Of a stretch of DNA of 64,000 nt, positions 24,275 through 32,582 are shown one piece after another. The stretch spans positions 1,116,001 to 1,180,000 of the forward strand of contig CBDCXF010000002.1 of NCBI GenBank assembly GCA_965223755.1. The letters run 5' to 3'. A program made the position numbers and the translations under genes. How positions within the stretch are numbered: the first letter of the stretch is position 1; each line of letters begins with the position of its first letter. The DNA is from CBDCXF01 sp965223755. Lineage in GTDB: Bacteria > Acidobacteriota > Thermoanaerobaculia > Multivoradales > JAHEKO01. The notes beneath the pieces are model-generated. The model saw only the letters and a program-made list of their open reading frames with translations. It was not told where the DNA came from and did no database searches.

Positions 24275-26410
24275 GTGAAGATCAAACAAATCTTGGCCGC
24301 GAGAATCGCGATCGGCGTTGCTTCTCTGTTTTTTTGGGGTTGCGCGACAGTAGACCAACAGGTCGAGAGCCCGCGACTTACGAAGCCAGACTCTGCGACA
24401 CCAGAAGTCGCTCAAGAGACCACCGACCGAAACACAACGGTAGAGAGCGCACCAGGCCAGCGCCCGCTGTCGCGCCCGGTACCAGTGGCTGGGGAAGCGC
24501 GAGCGTTCCGCCCCAATTCCGCCCGTACGGTGGCGTCTCGCACCTCTTACTCCCGCACCGAACCCTGGACCGTCGTCGCCGGCAGTCTGAGCAGTCGTGG
24601 GTGGCCTGTTCTAGATGTGGTGGCTCGGGACGTACCTGGCCCGGCCGGCCGGCCGAGACCCGGGCGAAAGGGCCTTGGCAAAGCGGTTACGGCAATCGGC
24701 CCAACGACGCTCTCCACATCGACTGAGGCGCTGCCGGTGACGTTTTCAAGTATGGCGGCGCCGTTGACCAGTGATTTCGAAACCATCGACACTGATACCA
24801 ATGCGGCCAACACCATCGGTTGCGGTGGCGTCGGGGTAGGTTGCATCTTCATTCCTCCCGACAGCAATGCCGCAGTGGGAGGAGACTTCGTGGTAGTGGT
24901 CACCAACGTCTCAGTGAGATTCCACAATCAAGACGGCACCCTGCTGCACGATGAGGCACTTGCCGATTTCTTTTCCTCGTTGGCTCCCACCACCTATACC
25001 TTCGATCCCAAGGTGCTGTACGACCACTACGCCGAGCGCTTTGTCATCGTCACGCTGGAATACGACGACGTGACCGATGAATCGAGGATTTACATGGCGG
25101 TTTCGGATGACGCCGACCCTAATGGCGACTGGTACGCGATCTCGATCAACTCACTGGTTACGATCGACGGGAACGCCGGGGCCCTCGACTATCCTGGGTT
25201 CGCCTACGACGAGGAGGCCATCTACATCAATGGAGACATGTTTGAGATTGCGTCTCCGTTTGACTACCAGGGTGTGCGGTTGTGGATCCTCGACAAGGGC
25301 GAAAGCGGCGGCTGGTACGCCGGTGGAACTGCGATTGTGAACGGTCCCTACGATCCCTTAACGGCGGTCGCCGCCGTAGATGTGACGACGCAACCGGCGA
25401 TCATGCGCACCAACCCGGAAGATTTTTACGGACCTTCGGGAGCCGACGTCGGCACCTTTCTGGTGTCGTATTCGGGTCTCTTTGACAGCATGACCGGGAA
25501 TGAGCTCGTCCAAGTTGTGCGCGTCGATGATCCCTTGGGAACCCCCACATTTGTGCATGAGTTCGTCTCCGCCGGCAATCTCGAGACGTCGACGGCGGAT
25601 CTCCCGGACGCTCCGCAGATGGGTTCGGGAACCGGCATTCATGTAGGCGACCGGCGTGCCATCAACGCGGTATGGCGGGACGGACAGTTGTATTTGGCGG
25701 CGGCCATCGATCCTGCGTCGGGGGGCGACGCCGGGGAGTCCACGGCGCACTGGTGGAACCTGGACACGTCGACCCTCAGCACCGCGATGTCGGCGTCGAC
25801 ATCCCTCACCGATCAAGGCAGCATTGGCGGCGAGGACATCGCCACCGATACGCACACCTTCTACCCTGCAGTTGACGTCAACGCGACCGGAGAGATGATC
25901 GTCGGGTTTTCTGCTTCGGCGCCGACCATCTACCCCGGCTCCTACTATGCGGTGCGCGAACAAGGCGATGCCGCTGGCACCATCGGTTCGTCGACGACCT
26001 TGCGCGCCGGCACGGACTGGTACGTGCGTACTCTCGATCCGTCAATCGGAGCGCTGAATCGATGGGGTGACTACAGCGCCGCGACCGTGGACGAGGCCAG
26101 CCAATGTTTCTGGATCTACAACCAGCACGCCATCACTAGGGGAACCCCGACCAACAACCCCAGCGAGGACGGCCGCTGGCGCACGGCAGCCGGGCGCGTT
26201 TGCGTCGATTGTGACGTGGCGGTCACCATCGTCAATCCGACCGCTGCATTGGAGCAATACCGGGCCAGCACCATCACCGCCACAGGCACCGCAGATGTTT
26301 CCGGCACCGGCAACCTGGTGTTGGAGGGGCAAGTCGTTATGTTCGAGAACGACTTCTCAGTCGCGTCCGGCGGAGAGATGACGGTTTCTCATTTCTGTCC
26401 ATTGCCTTAG
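24275..26410 (+). CDS. Large lipoprotein with repeated beta architecture, unknown function
   Basis: About 711 residues from a GTG at 24275 (GGGG upstream), which gives a clean lipoprotein signal: KIKQILAARIAIGVASLFFW then lipobox WGC. Residues 20-170 are Pro/Ser/Thr-rich linker. From about 195 the protein has extracellular beta-propeller-like character (IFIPPDSNAAVGGDFVVV; TFDPKVLYDHYAERFVIVTL; LDYPGFAYDEEAIYINGD). It has Asp-rich turns suited to calcium. It ends in a short beta domain. Likely surface or periplasmic. No enzyme motif recognised; similar large lipoproteins are common in Acidobacteriota and Myxococcota. Confidence 0.65.
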   Translation: MKIKQILAARIAIGVASLFFWGCATVDQQVESPRLTKPDSATPEVAQETTDRNTTVESAPGQRPLSRPVPVAGEARAFRPNSARTVASRTSYSRTEPWTVVAGSLSSRGWPVLDVVARDVPGPAGRPRPGRKGLGKAVTAIGPTTLSTSTEALPVTFSSMAAPLTSDFETIDTDTNAANTIGCGGVGVGCIFIPPDSNAAVGGDFVVVVTNVSVRFHNQDGTLLHDEALADFFSSLAPTTYTFDPKVLYDHYAERFVIVTLEYDDVTDESRIYMAVSDDADPNGDWYAISINSLVTIDGNAGALDYPGFAYDEEAIYINGDMFEIASPFDYQGVRLWILDKGESGGWYAGGTAIVNGPYDPLTAVAAVDVTTQPAIMRTNPEDFYGPSGADVGTFLVSYSGLFDSMTGNELVQVVRVDDPLGTPTFVHEFVSAGNLETSTADLPDAPQMGSGTGIHVGDRRAINAVWRDGQLYLAAAIDPASGGDAGESTAHWWNLDTSTLSTAMSASTSLTDQGSIGGEDIATDTHTFYPAVDVNATGEMIVGFSASAPTIYPGSYYAVREQGDAAGTIGSSTTLRAGTDWYVRTLDPSIGALNRWGDYSAATVDEASQCFWIYNQHAITRGTPTNNPSEDGRWRTAAGRVCVDCDVAVTIVNPTAALEQYRASTITATGTADVSGTGNLVLEGQVVMFENDFSVASGGEMTVSHFCPLP

Positions 26411-26452
26411 TAACTCTCAAAAACCAACTCCGCGGTAGGCGATAATGGTCAT

Positions 26453-27805
26453 GTGACCGATCTCGACGCGGGCTTGCACGCGTTGTCGACTGCATTTGGT
26501 GCGCTGGGCCGAATTGTCCTTTGCTTGGGGCGAGATTTCTCCGTCGTTCATGTGTCGGGAAGCGCAGAGGGTCTCTATGGACCGGAAATCGCGCAGTGGG
26601 TGGGGCGACCGGTTCAGGAAATCCTCGGCGAAAACCTCTTTGGCCCATCGCGTGAGTTGCGAGTAGCCCTCGAGGAGGGGAAGCGCCGCGAAGGGTGGCG
26701 CGCTTACCTCGTCGATCCGGAAGGCGAATCGCATTTGGTGTCGATCTCCGCAGCGCCTCTGCGCGACAGCGACGGAGAGCATTGCGATCCTCGCATTGCC
26801 TATCTGGTAGTAGCGCGCCCGGCCATCGAAGAGACCGCCGTCGGAGCCAGCGGCCCAGCTTCCCTTTCCGGCCTCATCGCCCGCTCTCCGGTCATGCAGC
26901 GTATCTTTGATCTCGTCGTCAGCTTGCGCCACAGTGACGCCACGGTGCTGCTCACCGGCGAAAGCGGCACCGGCAAAGAGGTTGTGGCCCGCGCCATCCA
27001 CAAGAACTCTCCCCGCAGTCAAGGCCCTTTTATAGCGGTCAACTGCGGTGCGCTTCCGGGCGAGTTACTGGAAAGCGAGCTGTTCGGCCACGTACGCGGT
27101 GCGTTTACCGGTGCCATCCGGGACCGGGCCGGTCGATTCGAGCTGGCGCAAGATGGCACCCTGTTTCTCGACGAAGTCGGCGACATTGCCCTTCCGCTGC
27201 AAGTCAAACTCTTGCGCGTGCTGCAAGAGCGGACTTTTGAACGCGTCGGCGAAAGCCACACTAGGACCACCGACGCTCGCATCCTCGCGGCCACCAACTT
27301 GGACCTCAAGCGCGCCGTGCTCGAGGGGCGATTTCGAGAGGATCTCTACTATCGTCTTCGCGTCGTTCCAATCGAAATCCCGCCTCTACGAGCTCGGCCG
27401 GAAGACATTGAGCCCCTTGCCCAGACCCTGCTGGCCCGCATCTGCCGCCGACGTGGTCGCTCTCTGCAACTCTCCCCGGCCACCATCCGGCGTTTCCTTC
27501 TCTACGATTGGCCGGGCAATGTGCGGGAGCTCGAGAACGCGCTGGAGTATGCAGTGGCGGTTTGCCCAGGCCAAACGGTGCTACCGGAACACTTGCCGGC
27601 GGGGCTCGAAGGCGACTCGAACTTTACGCCAACCCACGAGCAGACCGCCGTGCCCACGGCGGAGGTCTCGGACGAAACGCTACGCCTGCGTAGGGTTCTT
27701 GAGGCGCACCAGTGGAACCGTACTGCCGCTGCGCGCACCCTCGGCATCAGCCGCACGACGCTGTGGCGGCGCATGCGCGAGCACCGCCTCCTTACACCTA
27801 ACTAA
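26453..27805 (+). CDS. Sigma-54-dependent enhancer-binding regulator (PAS-AAA+-Fis HTH)
   Basis: 450 residues, GTG start at 26453. N-terminal PAS-like sensor (about 10-125, with Cys24 and Cys111). Central AAA+ domain (about 140-375) with Walker A GESGTGKE (169-176), the sigma-54-contacting loop GAFTGA (216-221) and Walker B GTLFLDEVGD. C-terminal Fis-type helix-turn-helix (NRTAAARTLGISRTTLWRRM). It activates transcription from -24/-12 promoters. The next gene, sqr, has such a promoter plus two palindromes in the 148-bp gap, so it most likely senses a sulfur or redox signal and switches on the sqr operon. FisR, a sigma-54 activator of sqr in proteobacteria, is the functional analogue. Confidence 0.93.
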   Translation: MTDLDAGLHALSTAFGALGRIVLCLGRDFSVVHVSGSAEGLYGPEIAQWVGRPVQEILGENLFGPSRELRVALEEGKRREGWRAYLVDPEGESHLVSISAAPLRDSDGEHCDPRIAYLVVARPAIEETAVGASGPASLSGLIARSPVMQRIFDLVVSLRHSDATVLLTGESGTGKEVVARAIHKNSPRSQGPFIAVNCGALPGELLESELFGHVRGAFTGAIRDRAGRFELAQDGTLFLDEVGDIALPLQVKLLRVLQERTFERVGESHTRTTDARILAATNLDLKRAVLEGRFREDLYYRLRVVPIEIPPLRARPEDIEPLAQTLLARICRRRGRSLQLSPATIRRFLLYDWPGNVRELENALEYAVAVCPGQTVLPEHLPAGLEGDSNFTPTHEQTAVPTAEVSDETLRLRRVLEAHQWNRTAAARTLGISRTTLWRRMREHRLLTPN

Positions 27806-27820
27806 GATGCAATGTTTCAG

Positions 27821-27880
27821 CGTTGCAACATATAGTTGCAACGTTATGTTTCGGCGAGTTATACCCTTTGACATAACTCG
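27821..27880 (+). promoter_or_regulatory. Two palindromes upstream of the sqr promoter (candidate enhancer sites)
   Basis: CGTTGCAAC (27821-27829) and GTTGCAACG (27835-27843) form a perfect 9-bp inverted repeat with an ATATA centre. CGAGTTAT (27855-27862) and ATAACTCG (27873-27880) form a second perfect 8-bp repeat. ATGTTTC-A/G-GCG occurs on both sides of the first. Their centres lie about 82 and 46 bp before the -24 element, a usual distance for enhancer-binding regulators. Confidence 0.65.
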
Positions 27881-27912
27881 TTAAAAATCAACGAATTAAA
27901 TCTAAGGCCGGC

Positions 27913-27928
27913 TGGCCCATCCTTCGCA
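27913..27928 (+). promoter_or_regulatory. Sigma-54 (-24/-12) promoter of the sqr operon
   Basis: TGGCCCATCCTTCGCA. The invariant GG (27914-27915) and GC (27926-27927) are separated by exactly 10 nt, as required for sigma-54. The rest matches TGGCAC-N5-TTGCA with one mismatch in each half. The predicted start of transcription is near 27938, leaving AGGAGG (27941-27946) as the ribosome site for the ATG at 27954. Confidence 0.7.
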
Positions 27929-27953
27929 GCGCTCCTCCCCAGGAGGCTGTGGC

Positions 27954-29186
27954 ATGAAACAACTACTCATCCTTGGAGCTGGCACTGCCGGGACGATGGT
28001 GGCCAATCACTTACGCGATCGGTTACCCGCTGAATGGCGTATGGTCGTCATCGACCCGAGCGACCGGCATCTTTATCAGCCCGGCCTCCTCTTCCTTCCG
28101 TTTGGAGCGAAGGACGAAACGGCCATGCTGCGACCGCGCAAGAGGACCCTCAAGCGTGGAGTGGAATGGCTGCAAGCAGCGGTCGAGCGAATCGATCCGG
28201 AAGCAAAGGAAATCATCTTTGAATCGGGAGACCGACGCGGCTACGACCTCCTGGTGATTGCCACCGGTTCAGAGATTCGGCCGCAGGAAACCGAAGGCCT
28301 ACTGGGCGAGCACTGGCACAGGAGCGTGTTCGATTTCTACACCCTGGAAGGGGCTCAAGCGCTACGGGATGCGCTGGCCCAGTTCGAGCGAGGGCGGCTG
28401 GTCGTCAACGTTGTGGAAATGCCGATCAAGTGCCCGGTTGCCCCGCTCGAATTTCTATTCCTCGCCGACGCATTCTTCACCGATCGTGGACTTCGCGACC
28501 AGGTAGACCTGGTCTACGCGACACCATTGGACGGCGCCTTCACCAAGCCGACCTGCTCTCGACAGCTCGGGGGAATGCTAGAGGAAAAAGGGATTCGTCT
28601 TGAAACCGAGTTCAACACCGGATCGGTGGATGGCAAGGCGAAGACATTGGAGTCCTGGGACGGCAGGCGGATTTCTTACGACCTGCTGGTTTCCGTGCCC
28701 ACGCACGGCGGCGCGCCGTTCGTCGAGGATTCAGGTCTCGGCAATGAACTCGGCTTCGTGCCGACCCACCCGGCGACCCTGCAGTCCAAGAAATTCGAGT
28801 CGATTTTCGTCCTCGGTGATGCCACCGACTTACCCAGCTCAAAAGCCGGATCGGTCGCCCACTTCCAGAGTGAAGTGGTCGCCGACAACATTCTGCGGAC
28901 AATCCACGGCGAAGAGCTGAAAGAAGGTTTCGATGGACACGCCAATTGCTTCATCGAGTCGGGTCATGGCAAGGGCCTATTAATCGACTTCAACTACGAA
29001 ACCGAACCGCTTCCCGGCACCTATCCGTTGCCGGTTGTCGGTCCGTTCACCCTGCTCAAAGAAAGCCGTCGCAACCATCTCGGCAAGTTGGCCTTCCGCT
29101 GGCTGTATTGGAACTTCCTGCTGCCTGCGCGGCCATTGCCGGTCCCGAACCGCATGTCGATGTGGGGTAAGCGCAAAGCTGCCTGA
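27954..29186 (+). CDS. sqr: Sulfide:quinone oxidoreductase-type flavoprotein
   Basis: 410-residue membrane-associated FAD enzyme that oxidises sulfide to sulfane sulfur/polysulfide and passes electrons to quinone. It has an N-terminal FAD motif GAGTAGT (8-14), ATG motif VIATGSE (101-107) and second FAD contact FVLGDATDLP (285-294). It keeps Cys160 in PIKCPVAPLE and Cys332 in ANCFIES, which match the two redox cysteines that are essential in characterised SQRs; a third Cys near 128 is absent. The C-terminus is amphipathic/hydrophobic (KLAFRWLYWNFLLPARPLP), suited to membrane docking. AGGAGG ribosome site. First gene of the sigma-54-type operon. Confidence 0.87.
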   Translation: MKQLLILGAGTAGTMVANHLRDRLPAEWRMVVIDPSDRHLYQPGLLFLPFGAKDETAMLRPRKRTLKRGVEWLQAAVERIDPEAKEIIFESGDRRGYDLLVIATGSEIRPQETEGLLGEHWHRSVFDFYTLEGAQALRDALAQFERGRLVVNVVEMPIKCPVAPLEFLFLADAFFTDRGLRDQVDLVYATPLDGAFTKPTCSRQLGGMLEEKGIRLETEFNTGSVDGKAKTLESWDGRRISYDLLVSVPTHGGAPFVEDSGLGNELGFVPTHPATLQSKKFESIFVLGDATDLPSSKAGSVAHFQSEVVADNILRTIHGEELKEGFDGHANCFIESGHGKGLLIDFNYETEPLPGTYPLPVVGPFTLLKESRRNHLGKLAFRWLYWNFLLPARPLPVPNRMSMWGKRKAA

Positions 29187-29217
29187 CAGCGCACGCAATT
29201 GAGAAAAGGAGAAGACC

Positions 29218-29535
29218 ATGCCGATCAGAGAGTACGCAGGAACCCAGGTTGAGACCACCAATGACGGGTTTTTAGTGGATGCCGACCAGTGGTCACCCGA
29301 AATCGCGCGGGCGATCGCAGAGGACGCCGGTGTTGGGACACTGACCGATCAGCACTGGACGGTCATCAGCTTCTGCCGCGAAGACGCCGCCAAAGAAGGA
29401 CAACCTCCAGGCCTGCGGCGCATCTCCAAGATGTCAGGCGTCAACATGAAGGAACTCTACGGCCTGTTCCCAAAAGGGCCCGGAAAGCTAGCAGCGATGG
29501 TCGCCGGTTTGCCCAAGCCGCAGGGCTGCATCTAG
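29218..29535 (+). CDS. tusE: TusE/DsrC-family sulfur-carrier protein
   Basis: 105 residues, cytoplasmic. It matches TusE/DsrC over its full length: DGFLVDADQWSPEIA, the helix-turn region LTDQHWTVISF, RRISKM and the conserved tail LFPKGPGKLAAMVAGLPKP followed by GCI. The penultimate Cys104 is the sulfur-carrying CysA of the family. The second DsrC cysteine 10-11 residues before it is missing, so it is TusE-like rather than a DsrAB partner. AAGGAGA precedes the ATG. No tusBCD or dsrAB genes are present nearby. It probably accepts sulfane sulfur generated by Sqr, perhaps via the next gene's product. Confidence 0.9.
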   Translation: MPIREYAGTQVETTNDGFLVDADQWSPEIARAIAEDAGVGTLTDQHWTVISFCREDAAKEGQPPGLRRISKMSGVNMKELYGLFPKGPGKLAAMVAGLPKPQGCI

Positions 29536-29580
29536 GCCACAACTTACTAACAACAGATACACCGACGGAGGTACAGCCAA

Positions 29581-30104
29581 TGACCGAGACTATGATTGAG
29601 ACCAAGACACTGAACATCGCTGAAGCGAGCGAGCCAGCACGGGAACCGATCCAACACTTGGCGGTGATCGTTTCCAAAGGCAACCTGGACATGGTTTACC
29701 CGGGGCTTATTCTCGCCAACGCCGCGCGCATGAGTGGCATCGACGCAACTCTTTTCTTCACCTTCTGGGGTCTCGACGCGATCACCGAAAGCAAGGTGGA
29801 CCACCTGCACGTAGCCACCGTCGGCAACCCCTCGATGCACATTCCGACCATGGTCGGCGGCTTACCGGGCATGGAGAGTCTGGCGAGCACGATGATGAAG
29901 AAGCAGATGGAAAAACTGGACATTCCGGAAGTGCGGGAAATGCTCGAAATCCTCAGCGATTCGGGCGCCAAGATCTACGCCTGCCGGATGGCCATGGACA
30001 TGTTCAAACTGGAAGAAAAGGACTTGGTCTCGCAAGTCGACGGCGTGCTCACAGCGATGGATTTCTTCGATGAAGCTGCCGGTGCCCAAGTGCTGTTCAC
30101 CTAA
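29581..30104 (+). CDS. DsrE2/DsrE-like sulfurtransferase protein
   Basis: 174 residues from the ATG at 29581 (GGAGGT ribosome site). DsrE/F/H-like fold: HLAVIVSKGNLDMVYPGLIL, then ATLFFTFWGLDAI, a hydrophobic middle segment and YACRMAMDMF with the conserved active-site Cys seen in DsrE2 proteins. DsrE2 proteins transfer sulfane sulfur and are usually encoded with TusA and rhodanese. Here the neighbours are TusE and Sqr instead. The first 25 residues are an extra polar leader. The protein is likely membrane-peripheral through its hydrophobic middle segment (PTMVGGLPGMESLA). Confidence 0.87.
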
Positions 30105-30160
30105 GCGAGGGGTAAACGGCACTCCAAGAAAGTGGAAGTACCAAGTTAGGAGATATCAAC

Positions 30161-31465
30161 ATGAAGACGCGCACAACCTTGAGCCTCGTCGCGGCGCTGT
30201 CGATCGCCATTCTGGCCGCGCCGTTGGGGGCCACCAATGGGATGTACCTGACCGCTTACGGGGCCGAGTCTGCCGGTCGTGCCGGCGCCAACCTGGCGAT
30301 CTCAGACCGCACGCTGGCGATCAATTTCAACCCCGCAGGTATTTCGCAATTGCAGGGCCGGCACTACTCGGCGAATCTGTCGTTGCTGGCACCCTCACTG
30401 GAAACCGCCAATCTGGTCAATGGCGTCACAGACGGCGAAAACGCAGTCTTTCCACTACCGGCCTTCGGCTATGTTCGAGGAGGCAAGGAGACCCCTTGGA
30501 GCTGGGGCTTCGGTGTCATCGCCCAGGGTGGCATGGGGGCTGAGTTTCAGAATCTCAACACCTTCTTCGGCACTCAAGACCGCACTTTCTCCGAAGTTCG
30601 TTTCATGACCTTCGCCCCAACCGTGGCCTATGCCATTACTGAGGACATGTCGATCGGAGCGACTGTCAATGTCGGCTATGGCGATGTCGCTTTCGAATTC
30701 TTCCCGGGCACCTCCTTCTTCAATCCGCAGAACCCTCAGATGAGCTTCTTCGGCATGGACATGGATAGCCCGGCTGTAGGTCTGCAGAGCAATGTCCGCA
30801 TCGGTTACTGGTGGCGCATCCACCCGCGGGTCAACTTCGGGGCGATCTACCAGACCGAAACGGAAAGCAACTTTGAAGATGGAACCTTGATCGTCAACTT
30901 TGACGGGCACCCGTTCTTGGGCCGCAAAGTGCGTTACGACGTGGATGTTGACGGATTCACGTTCGCCGCTCAGGCCGGAATCGGATTTGCCTTCAGAGCT
31001 ACCGACGACTTGATTCTCGCCGTCGACCTCAAGCGCTACGACTGGGACGCGGCCATCGATGTCATCACCGTAAGCGCCACCAATCCCGACGTTGCCGGAG
31101 CGCCTCCGGTTACGGTGCCCTTTGTCTTCAACTGGGAGGATCAGATGGTCTACGCGGTGGGCATCGATTACCGGGCCAACGACAGGTTGACCCTGCGCGC
31201 CGGCTACAACTTCGGCGAGAACCCGGTTCCCGACGGAACTCTCAATCCGCTATTCCCGGCCAACGTCGAAGATCACATGACCCTCGGCTTCGGCTACCTG
31301 CGCAACAACAAGACCTACAACGTTGGTCTGGAGTACGTGCCCGAGATCGAGCAGACCAACACCAATCCCAACCCGATGGTCAATCCGTTCGGTCCGGGGT
31401 CGATGGTCGGTCATGAACAACTGACGCTGAGCTTCGGCGTCTCCTGGGCCAAGGCTCGTCACTAG
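30161..31465 (+). CDS. FadL/TodX-family outer-membrane transport protein
   Basis: 434 residues: signal peptide (TTLSLVAALSIAILAAPLGA) then the FadL hatch and barrel. The hatch signature NGMYLTAYGAESAGRAGANL and ISDRTLAINFNPAGIS is clear, as is the barrel end HEQLTLSFGVSW. FadL proteins move hydrophobic molecules (fatty acids, aromatics) across the outer membrane by lateral diffusion. GGAG-type ribosome site (TTAGGAGATATCAAC). Within this sulfur operon the substrate could be elemental sulfur, long polysulfide or an organosulfur compound; this is inference. An alternative is aromatic or alkane uptake unrelated to sulfur. Confidence 0.88.
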   Translation: MKTRTTLSLVAALSIAILAAPLGATNGMYLTAYGAESAGRAGANLAISDRTLAINFNPAGISQLQGRHYSANLSLLAPSLETANLVNGVTDGENAVFPLPAFGYVRGGKETPWSWGFGVIAQGGMGAEFQNLNTFFGTQDRTFSEVRFMTFAPTVAYAITEDMSIGATVNVGYGDVAFEFFPGTSFFNPQNPQMSFFGMDMDSPAVGLQSNVRIGYWWRIHPRVNFGAIYQTETESNFEDGTLIVNFDGHPFLGRKVRYDVDVDGFTFAAQAGIGFAFRATDDLILAVDLKRYDWDAAIDVITVSATNPDVAGAPPVTVPFVFNWEDQMVYAVGIDYRANDRLTLRAGYNFGENPVPDGTLNPLFPANVEDHMTLGFGYLRNNKTYNVGLEYVPEIEQTNTNPNPMVNPFGPGSMVGHEQLTLSFGVSWAKARH

Positions 31466-31507
31466 AAACCCGGTGCTCGAGACTCGGCAAAACAGAAAGG
31501 AGAAGAA

Positions 31508-31969
31508 ATGCGCACCAATAAAATGCTGATGATCGCCGCTGGCATTCTGGTCCTGGTCGCTTACGGCCCATCGCTACACGCCAGCGAGGAAATCGGCGAA
31601 GCCGAAGATCTGGTCTGCACTTCGTGCCACGACAAGCCAGGCAGCAAGTTGCTCACCGGCAAGGGTAAGTACTACGAAGTGATGCGGACTATCGATGGCT
31701 ATGAGGAAGTGACCCGGGTTTTCGGACCCTGCACCAACTGCCACCGGCGCAAGCCCGGATCCAAGAAGTTGACTTCAGTTGGCCGTCGTTTTGGCGAGAT
31801 CGTGGGAGGCATGGAAGGGCTCAAAGAGCTGTTGCTGATGGAGCACCCCAAGCCACCCCCTGTTGAAGAGAATGACGCGGCACCTGCAGTCGAAGAGACC
31901 GACTTGGCCTCAGACACGACGCCTGTTGCCACCGAAAATTCGCCCATGGAGGAGAAAGAAAATGACTGA
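31508..31969 (+). CDS. Exported diheme c-type cytochrome
   Basis: 153 residues. Signal peptide (MLMIAAGILVLVAYGPSLHA) followed by two haem-c sites, CTSCH at 37-41 and CTNCH at 75-79. Spacing and the lack of a mono-haem cytochrome c fold suggest a small multihaem-type protein. The C-terminal 45 residues are Pro/Glu/Ala-rich and disordered. Periplasmic electron carrier, possibly taking electrons from sulfur-compound oxidation. AAAGGAG ribosome site before the ATG at 31508. Its stop overlaps the start of the OsmC-like gene. Confidence 0.87.
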   Translation: MRTNKMLMIAAGILVLVAYGPSLHASEEIGEAEDLVCTSCHDKPGSKLLTGKGKYYEVMRTIDGYEEVTRVFGPCTNCHRRKPGSKKLTSVGRRFGEIVGGMEGLKELLLMEHPKPPPVEENDAAPAVEETDLASDTTPVATENSPMEEKEND

Positions 31970-32414
31970 CGATCGTCATCCCTACGCGGTCGCCGTGCGC
32001 TGGACCCACGGCAAGGCCGGAACCTTGTTTAGCGTCGATGAATTGACGGAACTCAAAGTCGCCGCCCCGCCGCAATTCGGAGGTCCTCCGGGAGAGTGGA
32101 GTCCGGAACATCTTTTCGTGGCTTCGGTGGTTTCTTGCTTCATGACGACATTCGTCGCGATCGCCAGAAACTCGAAGTTGCAGTTCATCGACTTTGAGTG
32201 CGACGGCGTGGGGATGCTGGAGCGGGGAGACGATCGGCGTTACCGGATTTCGGAGGTTGTTCTTCGGCCAGTCGTCAGGGTACCCGAGGGCAGCAATCTA
32301 GAGCGAGTTGACCGCATCCTGCAAAAGGCGGAAGCTGCCTGCCTCATTTCTCGGTCCATCAACAGCTCAGTGCGGCTGGAACCTTCAATCGAACTCGAGT
32401 CCGCGGTGGCTTAG
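31962..32414 (+). CDS. OsmC/Ohr-family protein
   Basis: 150 residues from the ATG at 31962, which overlaps the cytochrome stop; GGAGGAG lies upstream inside the cytochrome gene. It has the OsmC fold with the two redox cysteines in VSCFMTTF and AACLISRSI and the PEHLFVASVVS active-site loop. The family reduces organic hydroperoxides with thiols; members in sulfur operons may act on persulfides, which is inference. Last gene of the operon; a strong terminator follows. Confidence 0.88.
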   Translation: MTDDRHPYAVAVRWTHGKAGTLFSVDELTELKVAAPPQFGGPPGEWSPEHLFVASVVSCFMTTFVAIARNSKLQFIDFECDGVGMLERGDDRRYRISEVVLRPVVRVPEGSNLERVDRILQKAEAACLISRSINSSVRLEPSIELESAVA

Positions 32415-32447
32415 TCGCACCGTCTTAGCAACATCGTCCGTCAAATT

Positions 32448-32483
32448 GAGTCGGTTGGCCCCCGTGCCAGCCGGCTCTTTTTT
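32448..32483 (+). terminator. Intrinsic terminator of the sqr operon
   Basis: GAGTCGGTTGGC (32448-32459) pairs with GCCAGCCGGCTC (32466-32477), 12 bp including two G-U pairs, followed by six T (32478-32483). Confidence 0.9.
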
Positions 32484-32582
32484 GTTATTGGGCCGCGATG
32501 ACCCCGGTGCGTCATCGTTTGGGCGGTACACTTTCCATCACTTTTACGCTGCTCGCCCGAGCACTTTTTGTAGGAGTCAACG

